The notes beneath the pieces were generated by a model, which ran no database searches, had not been told where the DNA came from, and saw nothing but the letters and a program-made list of their open reading frames with translations. From Marinobacter mangrovi (GTDB taxonomy: Bacteria > Pseudomonadota > Gammaproteobacteria > Pseudomonadales > Oleiphilaceae), in assembly GCF_016798325.1 (NCBI RefSeq), contig NZ_JAERVO010000001.1:682001-746000 (forward strand): a stretch of DNA of 64,000 bases, given 5' to 3'. Below, one piece after another: positions 54,581-63,455 of this stretch; position 1 is the first letter of the stretch; each line of letters opens with the position of its first letter. The position numbers and the translations under genes are program-made.

Positions 54581-56266
54581 TCAACCGCCGAGGTTCAATT
54601 CATCGATGCTGATTTCCCGCATCCGGAACTTCTGGATCTTGCCGGTGACGGTCATGGGGAACTCGTCCACCAGCTTGATGTATCGGGGGACTTTGTAGTG
54701 GGCGATCTTGCCCTTACAGAATTCGCGGATCTCGTCTTCCGTGGCCTGTTTGCCTTCGGCCAGCTTGATCCACGCCATCACTTCCTCGCCGAATTTCTCG
54801 TCGGGAATGCCGATCACCTGGGCGTCGGAAATGGCGTCGTGGGTGTAGAGGAATTCTTCAATCTCGCGGGGGTAGATGTTCTCACCGCCGCGGATGATCA
54901 GATCCTTGATGCGGCCGGTAATCGCAACGTAGCCGTCCTCGTCCATCGTGGCCAGGTCGCCGGTGTGCATCCATCGGGTCACGTCGATGGACTTGCGGGT
55001 GGCTTCGTCGTTGTTCCAATAACCCAACATCACGCTGTAGCCGCGGGTACAGAGTTCCCCTTTCTCGCCGCGGGGCACCAGGTCGCCGGTCGCCGGATCG
55101 ACGATCTTGATCTCCAGGTGCGGGTGGATGGTGCCCACGGTGGTCACGCGTTTATCCAGCGGCGCGTCCGGCTCGGTCTGCAGACTGACCGGACTGGTCT
55201 CGGTCATGCCGTAGCAGATGGTCACATCGGTCATGTGCATCTGGTCGATCACCTTACGCATGATCTCGGCCGGGCAGTTGGAGCCGGCCATGATGCCGGT
55301 GCGCAGCGTCGACAGGTCGAAGCTCGCGAAATCCGGGTGTTCCAGCTCGGCGATGAACATCGTGGGCACGCCGTAAAGGGCCGTGGCTTTCTCCCTCTGC
55401 ACCGCGGTGAGGGCGGCCACTGGTTCAAAGCCTTCGCTGGGGTAGATCATGGTGGCGCCGTGGGTAATGCAACCCAGGTTACCCATGACCATGCCGAAGC
55501 AGTGATAGAGCGGTACCGGAATGACCAGCCGGTCCTTCTCGGTGAAGTTCATCCGGCGAGCAACGAACAACCCGTTGTTGAGAATGTTGTGGTGAGAAAG
55601 CGTGGCGCCCTTGGGCGCGCCGGTGGTGCCGGACGTGTACTGAATGTTGATCGGGTCGTCGAACTGAAGTTTGGCCTGGCGGGCACGGTAGTCGGCATCT
55701 GACGTTTGCGGCGCCAGGGCGATCACCTCATCCCAGTGCCACATGCCCGGCGCCTTGTGGCTGGCGTCGAGGCAGATCACCTGCTTCAGGTCGGGCAGGG
55801 TGTCACTGTGGATGCGCTCCTGGCGGGCGTCATTCAGGGCCGGAACCAGTTCGGTCATCATGCCCACGTAATCCGACGTCTTGAACTGACCCTGCAGGAT
55901 GAGCACGGAGGCGCCCGAATGCCTGAGCGCGTACTGCACTTCATGCACCCGGTAGCTGGGATTGATGTTGACCAGGATGGCGCCAATCTGGGCGGTGGCA
56001 AACTGGGTGATGCACCATTCGGCGTTGTTGGGGGACCAGATGCCCACCCGGTCGCCTTTCTCGATGCCCATGGCCATCATGGCCCGGGCGCATTCATCCA
56101 CGGCAGCCTGCAGTTCACGGTAGCTGTAACGGCGATCCTGATGATGGACGATCAGCGCGTCCGTATCCGGGAAGCGACGGGCTGTGTCGTCAAATTTCTC
56201 ACCGATGGTCATACCCAGCAGGGGCGTTTCGCTGACCCCGCTGACATAGCTCTTCTGCATCGTCAT
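54581..56266 (-). CDS. AMP-dependent acyl-CoA ligase in the liu cluster
   Basis: A 561-residue ANL-superfamily ligase. Motifs: [20 protein letters not shown] (P-loop), [47 protein letters not shown] and [23 protein letters not shown]. It forms an acyl-CoA from an acid, ATP and CoA; location suggests isovalerate or another branched or medium-chain acid, but the sequence resembles general fatty-acyl ligases. It lies between liuR and liuA, with about 85 bp to liuA, which has its own operator. Confidence 0.9.
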   Translation of the reverse strand: MTMQKSYVSGVSETPLLGMTIGEKFDDTARRFPDTDALIVHHQDRRYSYRELQAAVDECARAMMAMGIEKGDRVGIWSPNNAEWCITQFATAQIGAILVNINPSYRVHEVQYALRHSGASVLILQGQFKTSDYVGMMTELVPALNDARQERIHSDTLPDLKQVICLDASHKAPGMWHWDEVIALAPQTSDADYRARQAKLQFDDPINIQYTSGTTGAPKGATLSHHNILNNGLFVARRMNFTEKDRLVIPVPLYHCFGMVMGNLGCITHGATMIYPSEGFEPVAALTAVQREKATALYGVPTMFIAELEHPDFASFDLSTLRTGIMAGSNCPAEIMRKVIDQMHMTDVTICYGMTETSPVSLQTEPDAPLDKRVTTVGTIHPHLEIKIVDPATGDLVPRGEKGELCTRGYSVMLGYWNNDEATRKSIDVTRWMHTGDLATMDEDGYVAITGRIKDLIIRGGENIYPREIEEFLYTHDAISDAQVIGIPDEKFGEEVMAWIKLAEGKQATEDEIREFCKGKIAHYKVPRYIKLVDEFPMTVTGKIQKFRMREISIDELNLGG

Positions 56267-56323
56267 AACCCACCTGAAATCTTGTCTTTGTTGTGGTGTG
56301 TCTGGTTCGGGACGCGATACGGT

Positions 56324-56719
56324 TCAGTTGTTCAGGGCGGCCATGGCGGCCTGGCACCGTGTTTCGGCGTCGTCGAGTTCCTTCTGCATGATCTCGATGT
56401 CTGCAAGCTGCTGCTTCAAGGCGTCACGTCGCTCGTTGATTTTTTGTTGTAGGGCATTGAGCTGATGAGCATTGTCGGAAGAAGGATCGTACATCTCGAT
56501 CAGCTCACGGGATTCCGCCAGGCTGAAACCGAGGCGTTTACCGCGCAGGATCAGCTTCAGTTTCACCCGGTCCTGATCAGTATAGATCCGAGTCTGGCCG
56601 TCGCGCTCCGGCGTAATCATGCCGGCTTCTTCATAGAAACGAATGGTCCGGGTGGTGATGTCGAATTCCCGGGCCAGATCGCTGATGGAGTGGGTTCGCT
56701 TGACGTTCAGATCACTCAT
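56324..56719 (-). CDS. liuR: MerR-family regulator LiuR
   Basis: A 131-residue MerR-type regulator. The winged-helix domain reads SISDLAREFDITTRTIRFYEEAGMITPERDGQTRIYT in outline, followed by a coiled-coil dimerisation helix (NALQQKINERRDALKQQLADIEIMQKELDDAETRCQAA). The DNA-binding domain and position match LiuR, the regulator of leucine/isovalerate degradation in gammaproteobacteria. An ACGTTAACGT operator lies directly before the gene, suggesting autoregulation. Confidence 0.88.
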   Translation of the reverse strand: MSDLNVKRTHSISDLAREFDITTRTIRFYEEAGMITPERDGQTRIYTDQDRVKLKLILRGKRLGFSLAESRELIEMYDPSSDNAHQLNALQQKINERRDALKQQLADIEIMQKELDDAETRCQAAMAALNN

Positions 56720-56734
56720 ATCGACTTGCTCACG

Positions 56735-56750
56735 TTGACGTTAACGTAAA
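56735..56750. promoter_or_regulatory. LiuR-like operator before liuR
   Basis: TTGACGTTAACGTAAA, 16 bp, lies 15 bp upstream of the liuR start and is the exact reverse complement of the element before liuA. Confidence 0.75.
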
Positions 56751-56796
56751 GGTAATTCCGGCGACAGAGATGTGTCAACCTTTTCGATGGGGTTTC

Positions 56797-57459
56797 CTAC
56801 CGGAGGGAGTCGATGAGACGGTTGTTCAGGTCGGTCCAGTTTTTGAGTTTGTCGGCATTGCCGATGCGTTCGGCGTCCGCACCGCCTCCTTTTTGTTGCA
56901 GCCACAAGCCTTCGCCGTTGAAGCTGTAGACCGGCTCCAGGTCGTTGCGCTCGGAGGCCGGGCGGATTTCGTTGATGAGGTTGTCGAGGATCAGCGGATC
57001 GGCATTCGGCGTCTTGTACCAGGCCAGCACCATATGGGCCTGGTTGAGCTCCAGGGCTTTGACGTAGGTGATGCGCAGTTGGTCGTCGGGCACGCCCAGA
57101 GCGCGCAGGGTGAGGTATTTTGCGATGGAGAAGTCCTCGCAGTCACCGCCGTCGGTGGCGAGCATCTCGACCGGCGTGGCCCAGTAATCCTCCATTCCCC
57201 AGTGTTCGATGTCGTTGACGAATTTGACCTGGTTGAAGAAGGAATTCACCAGCCGCAGTTGGCGTCGGACCGGGGCATGGCTGGCCAGCTTCTGCAGTTG
57301 CTGCCACTGAACCAAACGTTCCCGGGCGGCGTCGCCGAACTCATTCTGGACATAATCAAGCAGACGCGAGCTCAGCTCGATGCCAATAACGGCGGTGACC
57401 GTTAATGACAGGGCCAGGGCACAGAATTGAAATCCCTGCCTGATGCGCGTCGGACTCAT
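56797..57459 (-). CDS. lapG: LapG-like periplasmic transglutaminase-family cysteine protease
   Basis: A 220-residue bacterial transglutaminase-like cysteine protease (BTLCP). The catalytic triad is visible as C107 in DGGDCEDFSIAKY, H142 in NQAHMVLAWY and D159 in PLILDNL. A hydrophobic N-terminal segment (about 8-28) exports or anchors it. LapG cleaves large adhesins at the cell surface when the c-di-GMP receptor LapD releases it. No lapD or adhesin gene is adjacent; the gene follows gspC by 8 bp on the same strand, where gspD would be expected. Confidence 0.85.
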   Translation of the reverse strand: MSPTRIRQGFQFCALALSLTVTAVIGIELSSRLLDYVQNEFGDAARERLVQWQQLQKLASHAPVRRQLRLVNSFFNQVKFVNDIEHWGMEDYWATPVEMLATDGGDCEDFSIAKYLTLRALGVPDDQLRITYVKALELNQAHMVLAWYKTPNADPLILDNLINEIRPASERNDLEPVYSFNGEGLWLQQKGGGADAERIGNADKLKNWTDLNNRLIDSLR

Positions 57460-57467
57460 CCATGGCC

Positions 57468-58130
57468 TCAGTTACTGTTCTGGCGCAATCGCTCCCGGAG
57501 AGCCTCCAGTCGGCGACGAATCTCTTCCCGTCTGTCGCTGGTTACCGCCGGCGCAGAACCGGGAGGTTGGACGGCGCGAGGCTGGGGCCGGGGTTCCGCC
57601 GGGGTGCTTTCCGCGGCCTGGGCCTCGTTGCCGTTACTCAAATCGATACCGCTGGTGTCTGCGGTTTCAGGAAAATAGAGGTTTTCGAGCTTGCCACTGC
57701 GTTCGATAATGACCCGGTTGGGATAGACCGAGCGCAGGGTGGCGTTGCCGGGCAATTCGTCGCCAATCAGGTAGGCTTCGGTATCGTTGTTGGCGTCTTC
57801 GATCAGGGCGCTGGCGACACTTTTTTCACCGCCGGCCATCACGCCGCGCAAATAGAGGCGCAGGTTGGTCTCGGGCAGATTCTCGGTGGACTGGGGCTGT
57901 TGTGCGGCCTGGGCGCCGGCTTTGCCGAAGAGATCAATGGCGGACAGGTTGATGTCCTGCGCACCGGCGTTGCCCGTTGGGGCCTGCCGGGTGACCACGG
58001 CCCCACCGCCGGCCTGTCGTGCCTGTTCGGCCTGGTAAAACTGCCACCCCTGCCAGCCCAGCGATGCCAGCATGGCCACCACCAGTAATAGGGCGGTAAT
58101 CTGGGGTAGTCGGGAATAGATGCCGGTCAT
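57468..58130 (-). CDS. gspC: Type II secretion inner-membrane protein GspC (short form)
   Basis: A 220-residue protein with a single membrane segment (about 10-28) and a GspC homology region (LPETNLRLYLRGVMAGGEKSVASALIEDANNDTEAYLIGDELPGNATLRSVYPNRVIIERSGKLENLYF in outline). It ends in a Pro/Arg-rich, helical tail and lacks an obvious PDZ or coiled-coil module of full size. GspC links the inner-membrane platform to the GspD secretin. It is divergent from gspEFGHIJK, as xcpP is from xcpR-Z. Confidence 0.85.
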   Translation of the reverse strand: MTGIYSRLPQITALLLVVAMLASLGWQGWQFYQAEQARQAGGGAVVTRQAPTGNAGAQDINLSAIDLFGKAGAQAAQQPQSTENLPETNLRLYLRGVMAGGEKSVASALIEDANNDTEAYLIGDELPGNATLRSVYPNRVIIERSGKLENLYFPETADTSGIDLSNGNEAQAAESTPAEPRPQPRAVQPPGSAPAVTSDRREEIRRRLEALRERLRQNSN

Positions 58131-58487
58131 GGGTAGCCCTGATCTCCTGATAGATAGCGTAGCGGAATTACCGTCCCTGGATACGGTCTAATCTTGAGCG
58201 CTTCCGGTTCATCGGGGTTAGGCGATGCACTGGTTTCCGGAAGGACGCTACGGTGGCCGACCGCACTGTAACAGTTTAGACAAACACCCGGTAAATACTC
58301 AGCGGTCTTCGCAGACGGTGGATTATAAGGGCGGGAATTGTCATATTCGACCAAAAATGATGCAAAAATAAGCGATTAGCACCGTGACGTGCTTGACGAA
58401 TGTCCCAATTTTCCCGATAACTCGTCAGAGACCACATACTCCCGGACGAGCTATGATAGCCTTTGCCTTCTTCGGTGACAGGAACAG
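58131..58487. other. gspC-gspE divergent promoter region
   Basis: This 357-bp region contains no convincing gene. A rightward promoter for gspE is annotated at 58393-58421. Leftward, a perfect TATAAT (58322-58327) may serve gspC, with a weak TTGGTC 19 bp upstream of it. A 75-codon leftward frame that runs into gspC is probably spurious. Confidence 0.55.
58393..58421 (+). promoter_or_regulatory. Sigma-70 promoter of gspEFGHIJK
   Basis: TTGACG and GATAAC are 17 bp apart, 67 bp before the gspE start. Match to consensus is 5 of 6 and 4 of 6. Confidence 0.55.
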
Positions 58488-60005
58488 GTGAGAACCAGCG
58501 TGGAACAAGACCTCGACATGCAGGCTCAGGACGCCCCGATCGGGCGCCTGCCTTTTACCTTCGCCAAACGTCACGGCGTCATCCTGACCCGCGGCGACAG
58601 CGGCGCCGTGAAGGTTCTCGTACGACCCGGAGCCACGCCCATGGCGCTGGCGGAAGCCAACCGTGTCAGTGGCGGGCGGGCCAAGTTCGAGCCCATCGCA
58701 CCGGAAGATTTCGACGAAGCCCTCAATGCCGCTTACCAGAACGATTCCACCGAAGCCATGCAGATGGTTGAAGGCATCGGTGACGACATGGACCTGGCCA
58801 GCCTGGCGGAATCCGTACCGGAAACCGAGGACCTGCTCGAACAGGAAGACGATGCGCCGATTATCCGGCTGATCAACGCCATCCTCACCGAAGCCGTCAA
58901 CACCAACGCTTCCGACGTTCACATCGAAACCTACGAGAAGCGGCTGGTCGTGCGGTTCCGGGTCGACGGCATCCTGCGTGAGGTGGTTGAGCCCAAACGG
59001 GCGCTGGCGCCGCTGCTGGTGTCTAGGATCAAGGTGATGTCCAGGCTTGATATCGCCGAGAAGCGGGTGCCCCAGGACGGCCGGATTTCACTGCGCGTGG
59101 CCGGTCGGGAAGTGGATCTGCGGGTGTCCACCATGCCGTCCTCCAACGGCGAGCGAATCGTGCTGCGTCTGCTGGACAAGCAGGCCGGCCGTTTGCGCCT
59201 TGCCTCGTTAGGGATGGCGGAGCGTGATTTCAAAGTATTGCGGGAGCTGATATTCCGGCCTTACGGCATCATCCTGGTCACCGGTCCCACCGGTTCCGGT
59301 AAGTCCACCACGCTTTACGGCGCGCTGCAGGAAATCAACGATCGCAGCCGCAACATCCTGACGGTTGAAGATCCGATCGAGTACAACCTGTCCGGCATCG
59401 GCCAGACCCAGGTTAACCCCAAGGTCGACATGACCTTTGCCCGGGGCTTGCGTGCCATCCTGCGTCAGGATCCGGACGTGGTCATGATCGGTGAGATCCG
59501 GGACCTGGAAACCGCCGAGATCGCGGTCCAGGCGAGTTTGACCGGTCACCTGGTGCTGTCCACGCTGCACACCAACACGGCCGTCGGTGCCATAGCGCGG
59601 CTGATCGATATGGGCATCGAGCCGTTCCTGATCTCCTCCAGTCTGATCGGCATCGTGGCCCAGCGGCTGGTGCGGGTGCTGTGTCCCCATTGCAAGGAAT
59701 CCTATTCACCCTCGGTCGAGCATTGCGAATTCCTGCAGCTCGATCCCGAGAACCCGCCGGACATCTACCGCGCTGTCGGCTGCAACGAGTGCAATAATCT
59801 GGGTTATCGTGGACGTATGGGGATCTACGAGGTGGTGCGCGTCGATGAGGATCTGAGCACCCTGATTCACCGCCAGGCCGGCGAGCTGGAGCTGGAGAAG
59901 GTGGCCCGGCAGCATGGTCCCAGCATCCATGCCGACGGCGTGGCCAAGGTGCTGGCCGGCCGGACGACGGTTGAAGAAGTCCTGCGCGTGACGCACCGGA
60001 GCTAA
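58488..60005 (+). CDS. gspE: Type II secretion ATPase GspE
   Basis: A 505-residue secretion ATPase. Walker A GPTGSGKSTTLYGAL, the Asp box (ILTVEDPIEY), Walker B (VVMIGEIRDLETAEIAVQASLTGHLVLSTLHTN in outline) and the zinc tetracysteine CPHCKES...CNECNNLGYRG are all present. It powers pseudopilus assembly. GTG at 58488 follows AGGAAC; a second GTG four codons later is an alternative. First gene of the rightward gsp operon. Confidence 0.96.
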   Translation: MRTSVEQDLDMQAQDAPIGRLPFTFAKRHGVILTRGDSGAVKVLVRPGATPMALAEANRVSGGRAKFEPIAPEDFDEALNAAYQNDSTEAMQMVEGIGDDMDLASLAESVPETEDLLEQEDDAPIIRLINAILTEAVNTNASDVHIETYEKRLVVRFRVDGILREVVEPKRALAPLLVSRIKVMSRLDIAEKRVPQDGRISLRVAGREVDLRVSTMPSSNGERIVLRLLDKQAGRLRLASLGMAERDFKVLRELIFRPYGIILVTGPTGSGKSTTLYGALQEINDRSRNILTVEDPIEYNLSGIGQTQVNPKVDMTFARGLRAILRQDPDVVMIGEIRDLETAEIAVQASLTGHLVLSTLHTNTAVGAIARLIDMGIEPFLISSSLIGIVAQRLVRVLCPHCKESYSPSVEHCEFLQLDPENPPDIYRAVGCNECNNLGYRGRMGIYEVVRVDEDLSTLIHRQAGELELEKVARQHGPSIHADGVAKVLAGRTTVEEVLRVTHRS

Positions 60006-60012
60006 GGGGCGT

Positions 60013-61227
60013 ATGCCAGCATTCAACTACAAGGCGCTGGACGCGCGGGGCAAACAGAAGCAGGGCGTTGTCGAAGCGGACAGCGCCAGGGCAGTGCGGC
60101 AACAGCTGCGGGAACGCAAGCTGACGCCATTGTCGGTGGACACCGCGTCAGAGCGGGAAACCAAGGGTGGCGGGACGAGCCGAAAAGGTCGCGGTCTCAG
60201 CGCCTCGGACCTGGCGCTGGTGACCCGGCAGATCGCGACCCTGATCCAGTCGGGGATCCCGGTGGAGCAGGCGCTGGGGGCAGCGGCGCAACAGTCCGAG
60301 AAGCCACGCATCAAGAGCATGATGATTGCCATCCGTTCGAAGGTCATGGAAGGCCATTCGCTGGCGGACAGCCTGGGTGAGTTTCCGCGGGCTTTTCCCC
60401 GGCTGTTCCGTTCCACGGTCGCTGCGGGTGAACACGCCGGTCACCTCGACCTGGTGCTGAACCGGTTGGCGGACTATACCGAGACCCGTCAGGAATCGCG
60501 CCAGAAAATCCAGCTGGCGGCCATATACCCGATAATCCTGACCGTTGTGGCGCTGTCTATCGTGGTGTTCCTGTTGACCTACGTGGTGCCGGACATCATC
60601 GAGGTCTTCGTCAAACAGGGTCAGGAGCTGCCGGTGCTGACCCGCGGGCTGCTGGTGATGTCCGACTTCCTGATGCAGTACGGGATTTTCCTCGCCATTA
60701 TCCTGGCGGCCATCTTCTTTGCGTTCCGGATGGCGTTGCGCAAGGAAGCCAACCGCTTGCGCTTTCACCGTTCGCTGCTGCACATGCCGGGGATCTCCGG
60801 CATGACGCGGGGCGTGAATACCGCGCGCTATGCCAGCACGCTGTCGATATTGACCACCAGTGGCGTACCGTTGGTGGAAGCCATGCGGATTGCTGGCGAA
60901 GTGCTGTCCAACGACTACCTGCGATTGCGGCTCAAAGAGGCGGCGCAATCGGTGAGCGAGGGGGCCAGCCTGCACAAATCGCTGGACGCGACGGGCTATT
61001 TTCCCCCGATGATGTTGCATATGATTGCCAGCGGCGAAGCCAGCGGTGAGTTGGACAGCATGCTGGAACGCACCGCCACCATGCAGGAGAACACCCTGCA
61101 GGCCAAGATCCAGACCATGGTGGGGCTGTTTGAACCGCTGATGTTGCTGGTCATGGGCGGCGTGGTGCTGATCATCGTGATGGCGATCATGCTGCCGATC
61201 CTCAACATGAGTAACCTGGTGGGCTGA
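60013..61227 (+). CDS. gspF: Type II secretion inner-membrane protein GspF
   Basis: A 404-residue polytopic platform protein with the family start PAFNYKALDARGKQKQGVVEADSARAVRQQLRERKLTPL in outline, two GspF domains (about 75-195 and 275-400) and three hydrophobic segments (about 170-195, 225-245 and 375-400). It couples GspE to pseudopilus assembly. It begins 7 bp after gspE. Confidence 0.95.
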   Translation: MPAFNYKALDARGKQKQGVVEADSARAVRQQLRERKLTPLSVDTASERETKGGGTSRKGRGLSASDLALVTRQIATLIQSGIPVEQALGAAAQQSEKPRIKSMMIAIRSKVMEGHSLADSLGEFPRAFPRLFRSTVAAGEHAGHLDLVLNRLADYTETRQESRQKIQLAAIYPIILTVVALSIVVFLLTYVVPDIIEVFVKQGQELPVLTRGLLVMSDFLMQYGIFLAIILAAIFFAFRMALRKEANRLRFHRSLLHMPGISGMTRGVNTARYASTLSILTTSGVPLVEAMRIAGEVLSNDYLRLRLKEAAQSVSEGASLHKSLDATGYFPPMMLHMIASGEASGELDSMLERTATMQENTLQAKIQTMVGLFEPLMLLVMGGVVLIIVMAIMLPILNMSNLVG

Positions 61228-61304
61228 ACAAGTCGGTCTTAAGAAACCGGAAGCTTACCCACAATCTGGAAACAGGGACGTCCCTGAGACAATAACCGAC
61301 GACG

Positions 61305-61766
61305 ATGCAAACGAGACGGATGACGATGAAACAACTGAACAGGAATGCCGGTTTTACACTGATCGAGATCATGGTCGTGATGGTCATTCTGGGTCTGCTG
61401 GTCGCCATCGTGGCGCCCAACATCCTGGGCCGGAGTGACCAGGCCCGGGTCACCGTGGCCCAGACCCAGATGAGCAACATCGCCAATGCGCTGGATCTGT
61501 ACCGGCTCGACAACGGCTCCTATCCTTCAACCCAGCAGGGCCTTCAGGCCCTGGTCAGCAAGCCCAGCGGCAGCCCCGAGCCCAAGAACTGGAACCCGGA
61601 CGGCTACCTGAAGAACGTGCCGCAGGATCCGTGGGACAACGACTACCAGTACATCAGCCCGGGCGTGAATGGGCCTTACGATCTGTTCTCCTACGGCTCC
61701 GATGGCCGCGAAGGGGGTGAGGGCGACGCTGCAGACATCAGTGTTCAGGACAATCCTGACAAATAA
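61305..61766 (+). CDS. gspG: Major pseudopilin GspG
   Basis: A 153-residue type II pseudopilin. Prepilin cleavage site is AG/FTLIEIMVVMVILGLLVAIVAPNILG, and the C-terminal domain has DNGSYPSTQQGLQALVSKPSGSPEPKNWNPDGYLKNVPQDPWDNDYQY in outline, a GspG signature with its calcium loop. It is the main subunit of the pseudopilus. The ATG at 61326 (giving a 9-residue leader) is an equally good start. A 77-bp gap follows gspF. Confidence 0.94.
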   Translation: MQTRRMTMKQLNRNAGFTLIEIMVVMVILGLLVAIVAPNILGRSDQARVTVAQTQMSNIANALDLYRLDNGSYPSTQQGLQALVSKPSGSPEPKNWNPDGYLKNVPQDPWDNDYQYISPGVNGPYDLFSYGSDGREGGEGDAADISVQDNPDK

Positions 61767-61778
61767 GCGGGTGGTTCA

Positions 61779-62306
61779 ATGAGCCGCTCGCGCGGGTTTA
61801 CCCTGATCGAGATTATGGTGGTGCTGGTCCTGGTGGGCCTGCTTGCCGTCATTGCCGTGGTGAACCTGGGCGGCGGCGCCCAGCAGCGGGAGCTGGAAAA
61901 TAATGCCCGCGAACTGTTCCTGTTGATGCAGACCGCCTCAGAGCAGGCGGTTCTGAATAATCAGGAACTGGGCCTGCTGATCGACGACAACGCCTATCGC
62001 TTTATGGTGTATGACGACGTCGAACAGACCTGGGAGCGCCAGAAAGAGCGTCTGTTTGCGCCGCGGCAGCTCCCGGATTGGCTGGCGGTGGCCTACCACA
62101 CTGAAGACGACCTGCCTAAATTGCCGGGAACGGAAGACGACGAAGACACCCCGCGGCCGGATATCGTGTTCTATTCCTCGGGCGAAACCACTCCCTTTGA
62201 CATGGAGCTGGCCGTCGGCAGCGACGAAGAGCCGGTCTACCGCATCGATACCGATGGTCTGAACGGCCTCAAGTGGCATCCGCCGGGTGAGGAGGAGCCG
62301 CTGTGA
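61779..62306 (+). CDS. gspH: Minor pseudopilin GspH
   Basis: A 175-residue pseudopilin with the cleavage site RG/FTLIEIMVVLVLVGLLAVIAVVNLGGG and a C-terminal globular domain rich in acidic residues (LPKLPGTEDDEDTPRPDIVFYSSGETTPFDMEL in outline), typical of GspH. It sits between gspG and gspI; its stop overlaps the gspI GTG by 4 bp. Confidence 0.92.
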   Translation: MSRSRGFTLIEIMVVLVLVGLLAVIAVVNLGGGAQQRELENNARELFLLMQTASEQAVLNNQELGLLIDDNAYRFMVYDDVEQTWERQKERLFAPRQLPDWLAVAYHTEDDLPKLPGTEDDEDTPRPDIVFYSSGETTPFDMELAVGSDEEPVYRIDTDGLNGLKWHPPGEEEPL

Positions 62307-62692
62307 CGGTGTGTTCCCCGCGCTTTCGGCAACGAGGCTTTACCCTGATCGAGGTTCTCGTCGCCGTGCTGGTCTTCGGCCTGATCGCCACTGCGGCGTC
62401 TGAAGTAGCCAGCAATTATATCGGCACCTTTGAACGGGTCCGTGACCGCACCATGGCGACCTGGATTGCCGAGAATGAGGTGGCGCAGCTGCGCCTGCAA
62501 TCCGATCTTCCGCAAGTGTCCGAAGAAACCGATGACCTGGACTACGCCAACCGTCACTGGCAGGTGGAAACGGTGGTCAGTGGTACCCAGGATGAAAACG
62601 TGCGTCGGGTTGAAGTCACGGTCTTCCTCGCGCCGGAAGATGGTGACAAGCGACAACTGTCCAGTCTGGCGGGGTTCATTGGTGATTATTGA
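62303..62692 (+). CDS. gspI: Minor pseudopilin GspI
   Basis: A 129-residue protein with the prepilin site RG/FTLIEVLVAVLVFGLIATAASEVA and the GspI motif TMATWIAENEVAQLRLQ. GspI forms the tip complex with GspJ and GspK. The GTG start overlaps gspH by 4 bp, and the end overlaps gspJ by 11 bp. Confidence 0.93.
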   Translation: MTVCSPRFRQRGFTLIEVLVAVLVFGLIATAASEVASNYIGTFERVRDRTMATWIAENEVAQLRLQSDLPQVSEETDDLDYANRHWQVETVVSGTQDENVRRVEVTVFLAPEDGDKRQLSSLAGFIGDY

Positions 62693-63455
62693 TCGCACAC
62701 CCATCCGGACCCGGCAGCGTGGCTTCACGCTGCTGGAAGTGCTGATTGCCGTTGGCATCACAGCTCTGATCGGCGTCGGTGTCTGGCAGATGATCAGTGG
62801 CGTGATCCAGGCCCGTGATCGAGTCAATGCTGCCGCCGAGGAGTTTGAACAGATCCAGCGAGCCATGCTGGTCATTGAGCGCGACCTGGACCAGGTGGTT
62901 AACCGGCCGATTCGCGATATCTACGGCGACGCCCGCTACGCCATGACCAGTCGCGAGGACGGGGTTGAACTGGCGTTGACCCGCCAGGGCTGGCGCAACC
63001 CCATCGGCGCCCGGCGTAGTGATCTGCAGCGGGTGAGCTACGAGTTCACCGGTGACGAGCTGCATCGGCGCTACTGGGGCACGCTGGATCTGGCGGAGGA
63101 TGCCAAGGGGCGTGATCAGCTGCTGCTTTCCAATGTCGAAGATGTCAACGTGCGTTTCCTGGACGACCAGGGCACCTGGCAGGACGAGTGGCCCACCACC
63201 GATCAGGCGGCGGCTCAAACCAGTGATTCGCCGTCGGCGCTGGCATCCGTGCCCTTGCCAAAGGGCGTGGCGATCGTGATCAAACAGTCGGATTATGGCG
63301 AGCTGCAGCGGGTTTTCGTCCTGCCCGATTTCGATCCGGAATCCGCCCAGACCACGATTACCAACGCTACGGAATCGAGCGGGGAGTCTGGCAGCGAAGA
63401 AGAGGGCAGTCAGTCCGGCTCCGACTCGGGTACGTCGGAGGGCTCGGGGTCATGA
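62682..63455 (+). CDS. gspJ: Minor pseudopilin GspJ with Ser/Glu-rich tail
   Basis: A 257-residue pseudopilin with RG/FTLLEVLIAVGITALIGVGVWQMI and the GspJ block RAMLVIERDLDQVVNRPIRD. The GTG at 62682 gives an 11-bp overlap with gspI; the frame extends further upstream but only shadows gspI. The C-terminal about 30 residues are a Ser/Gly/Glu-rich low-complexity tail (SSGESGSEEEGSQSGSDSG), unusual for GspJ. Confidence 0.92.
   Translation: MIIDRTPIRTRQRGFTLLEVLIAVGITALIGVGVWQMISGVIQARDRVNAAAEEFEQIQRAMLVIERDLDQVVNRPIRDIYGDARYAMTSREDGVELALTRQGWRNPIGARRSDLQRVSYEFTGDELHRRYWGTLDLAEDAKGRDQLLLSNVEDVNVRFLDDQGTWQDEWPTTDQAAAQTSDSPSALASVPLPKGVAIVIKQSDYGELQRVFVLPDFDPESAQTTITNATESSGESGSEEEGSQSGSDSGTSEGSGS

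Noticed and set aside
58127-58354. A 75-codon leftward frame upstream of gspC
   Set aside because: No ribosome binding site or family pattern, and it covers the probable gspC promoter.
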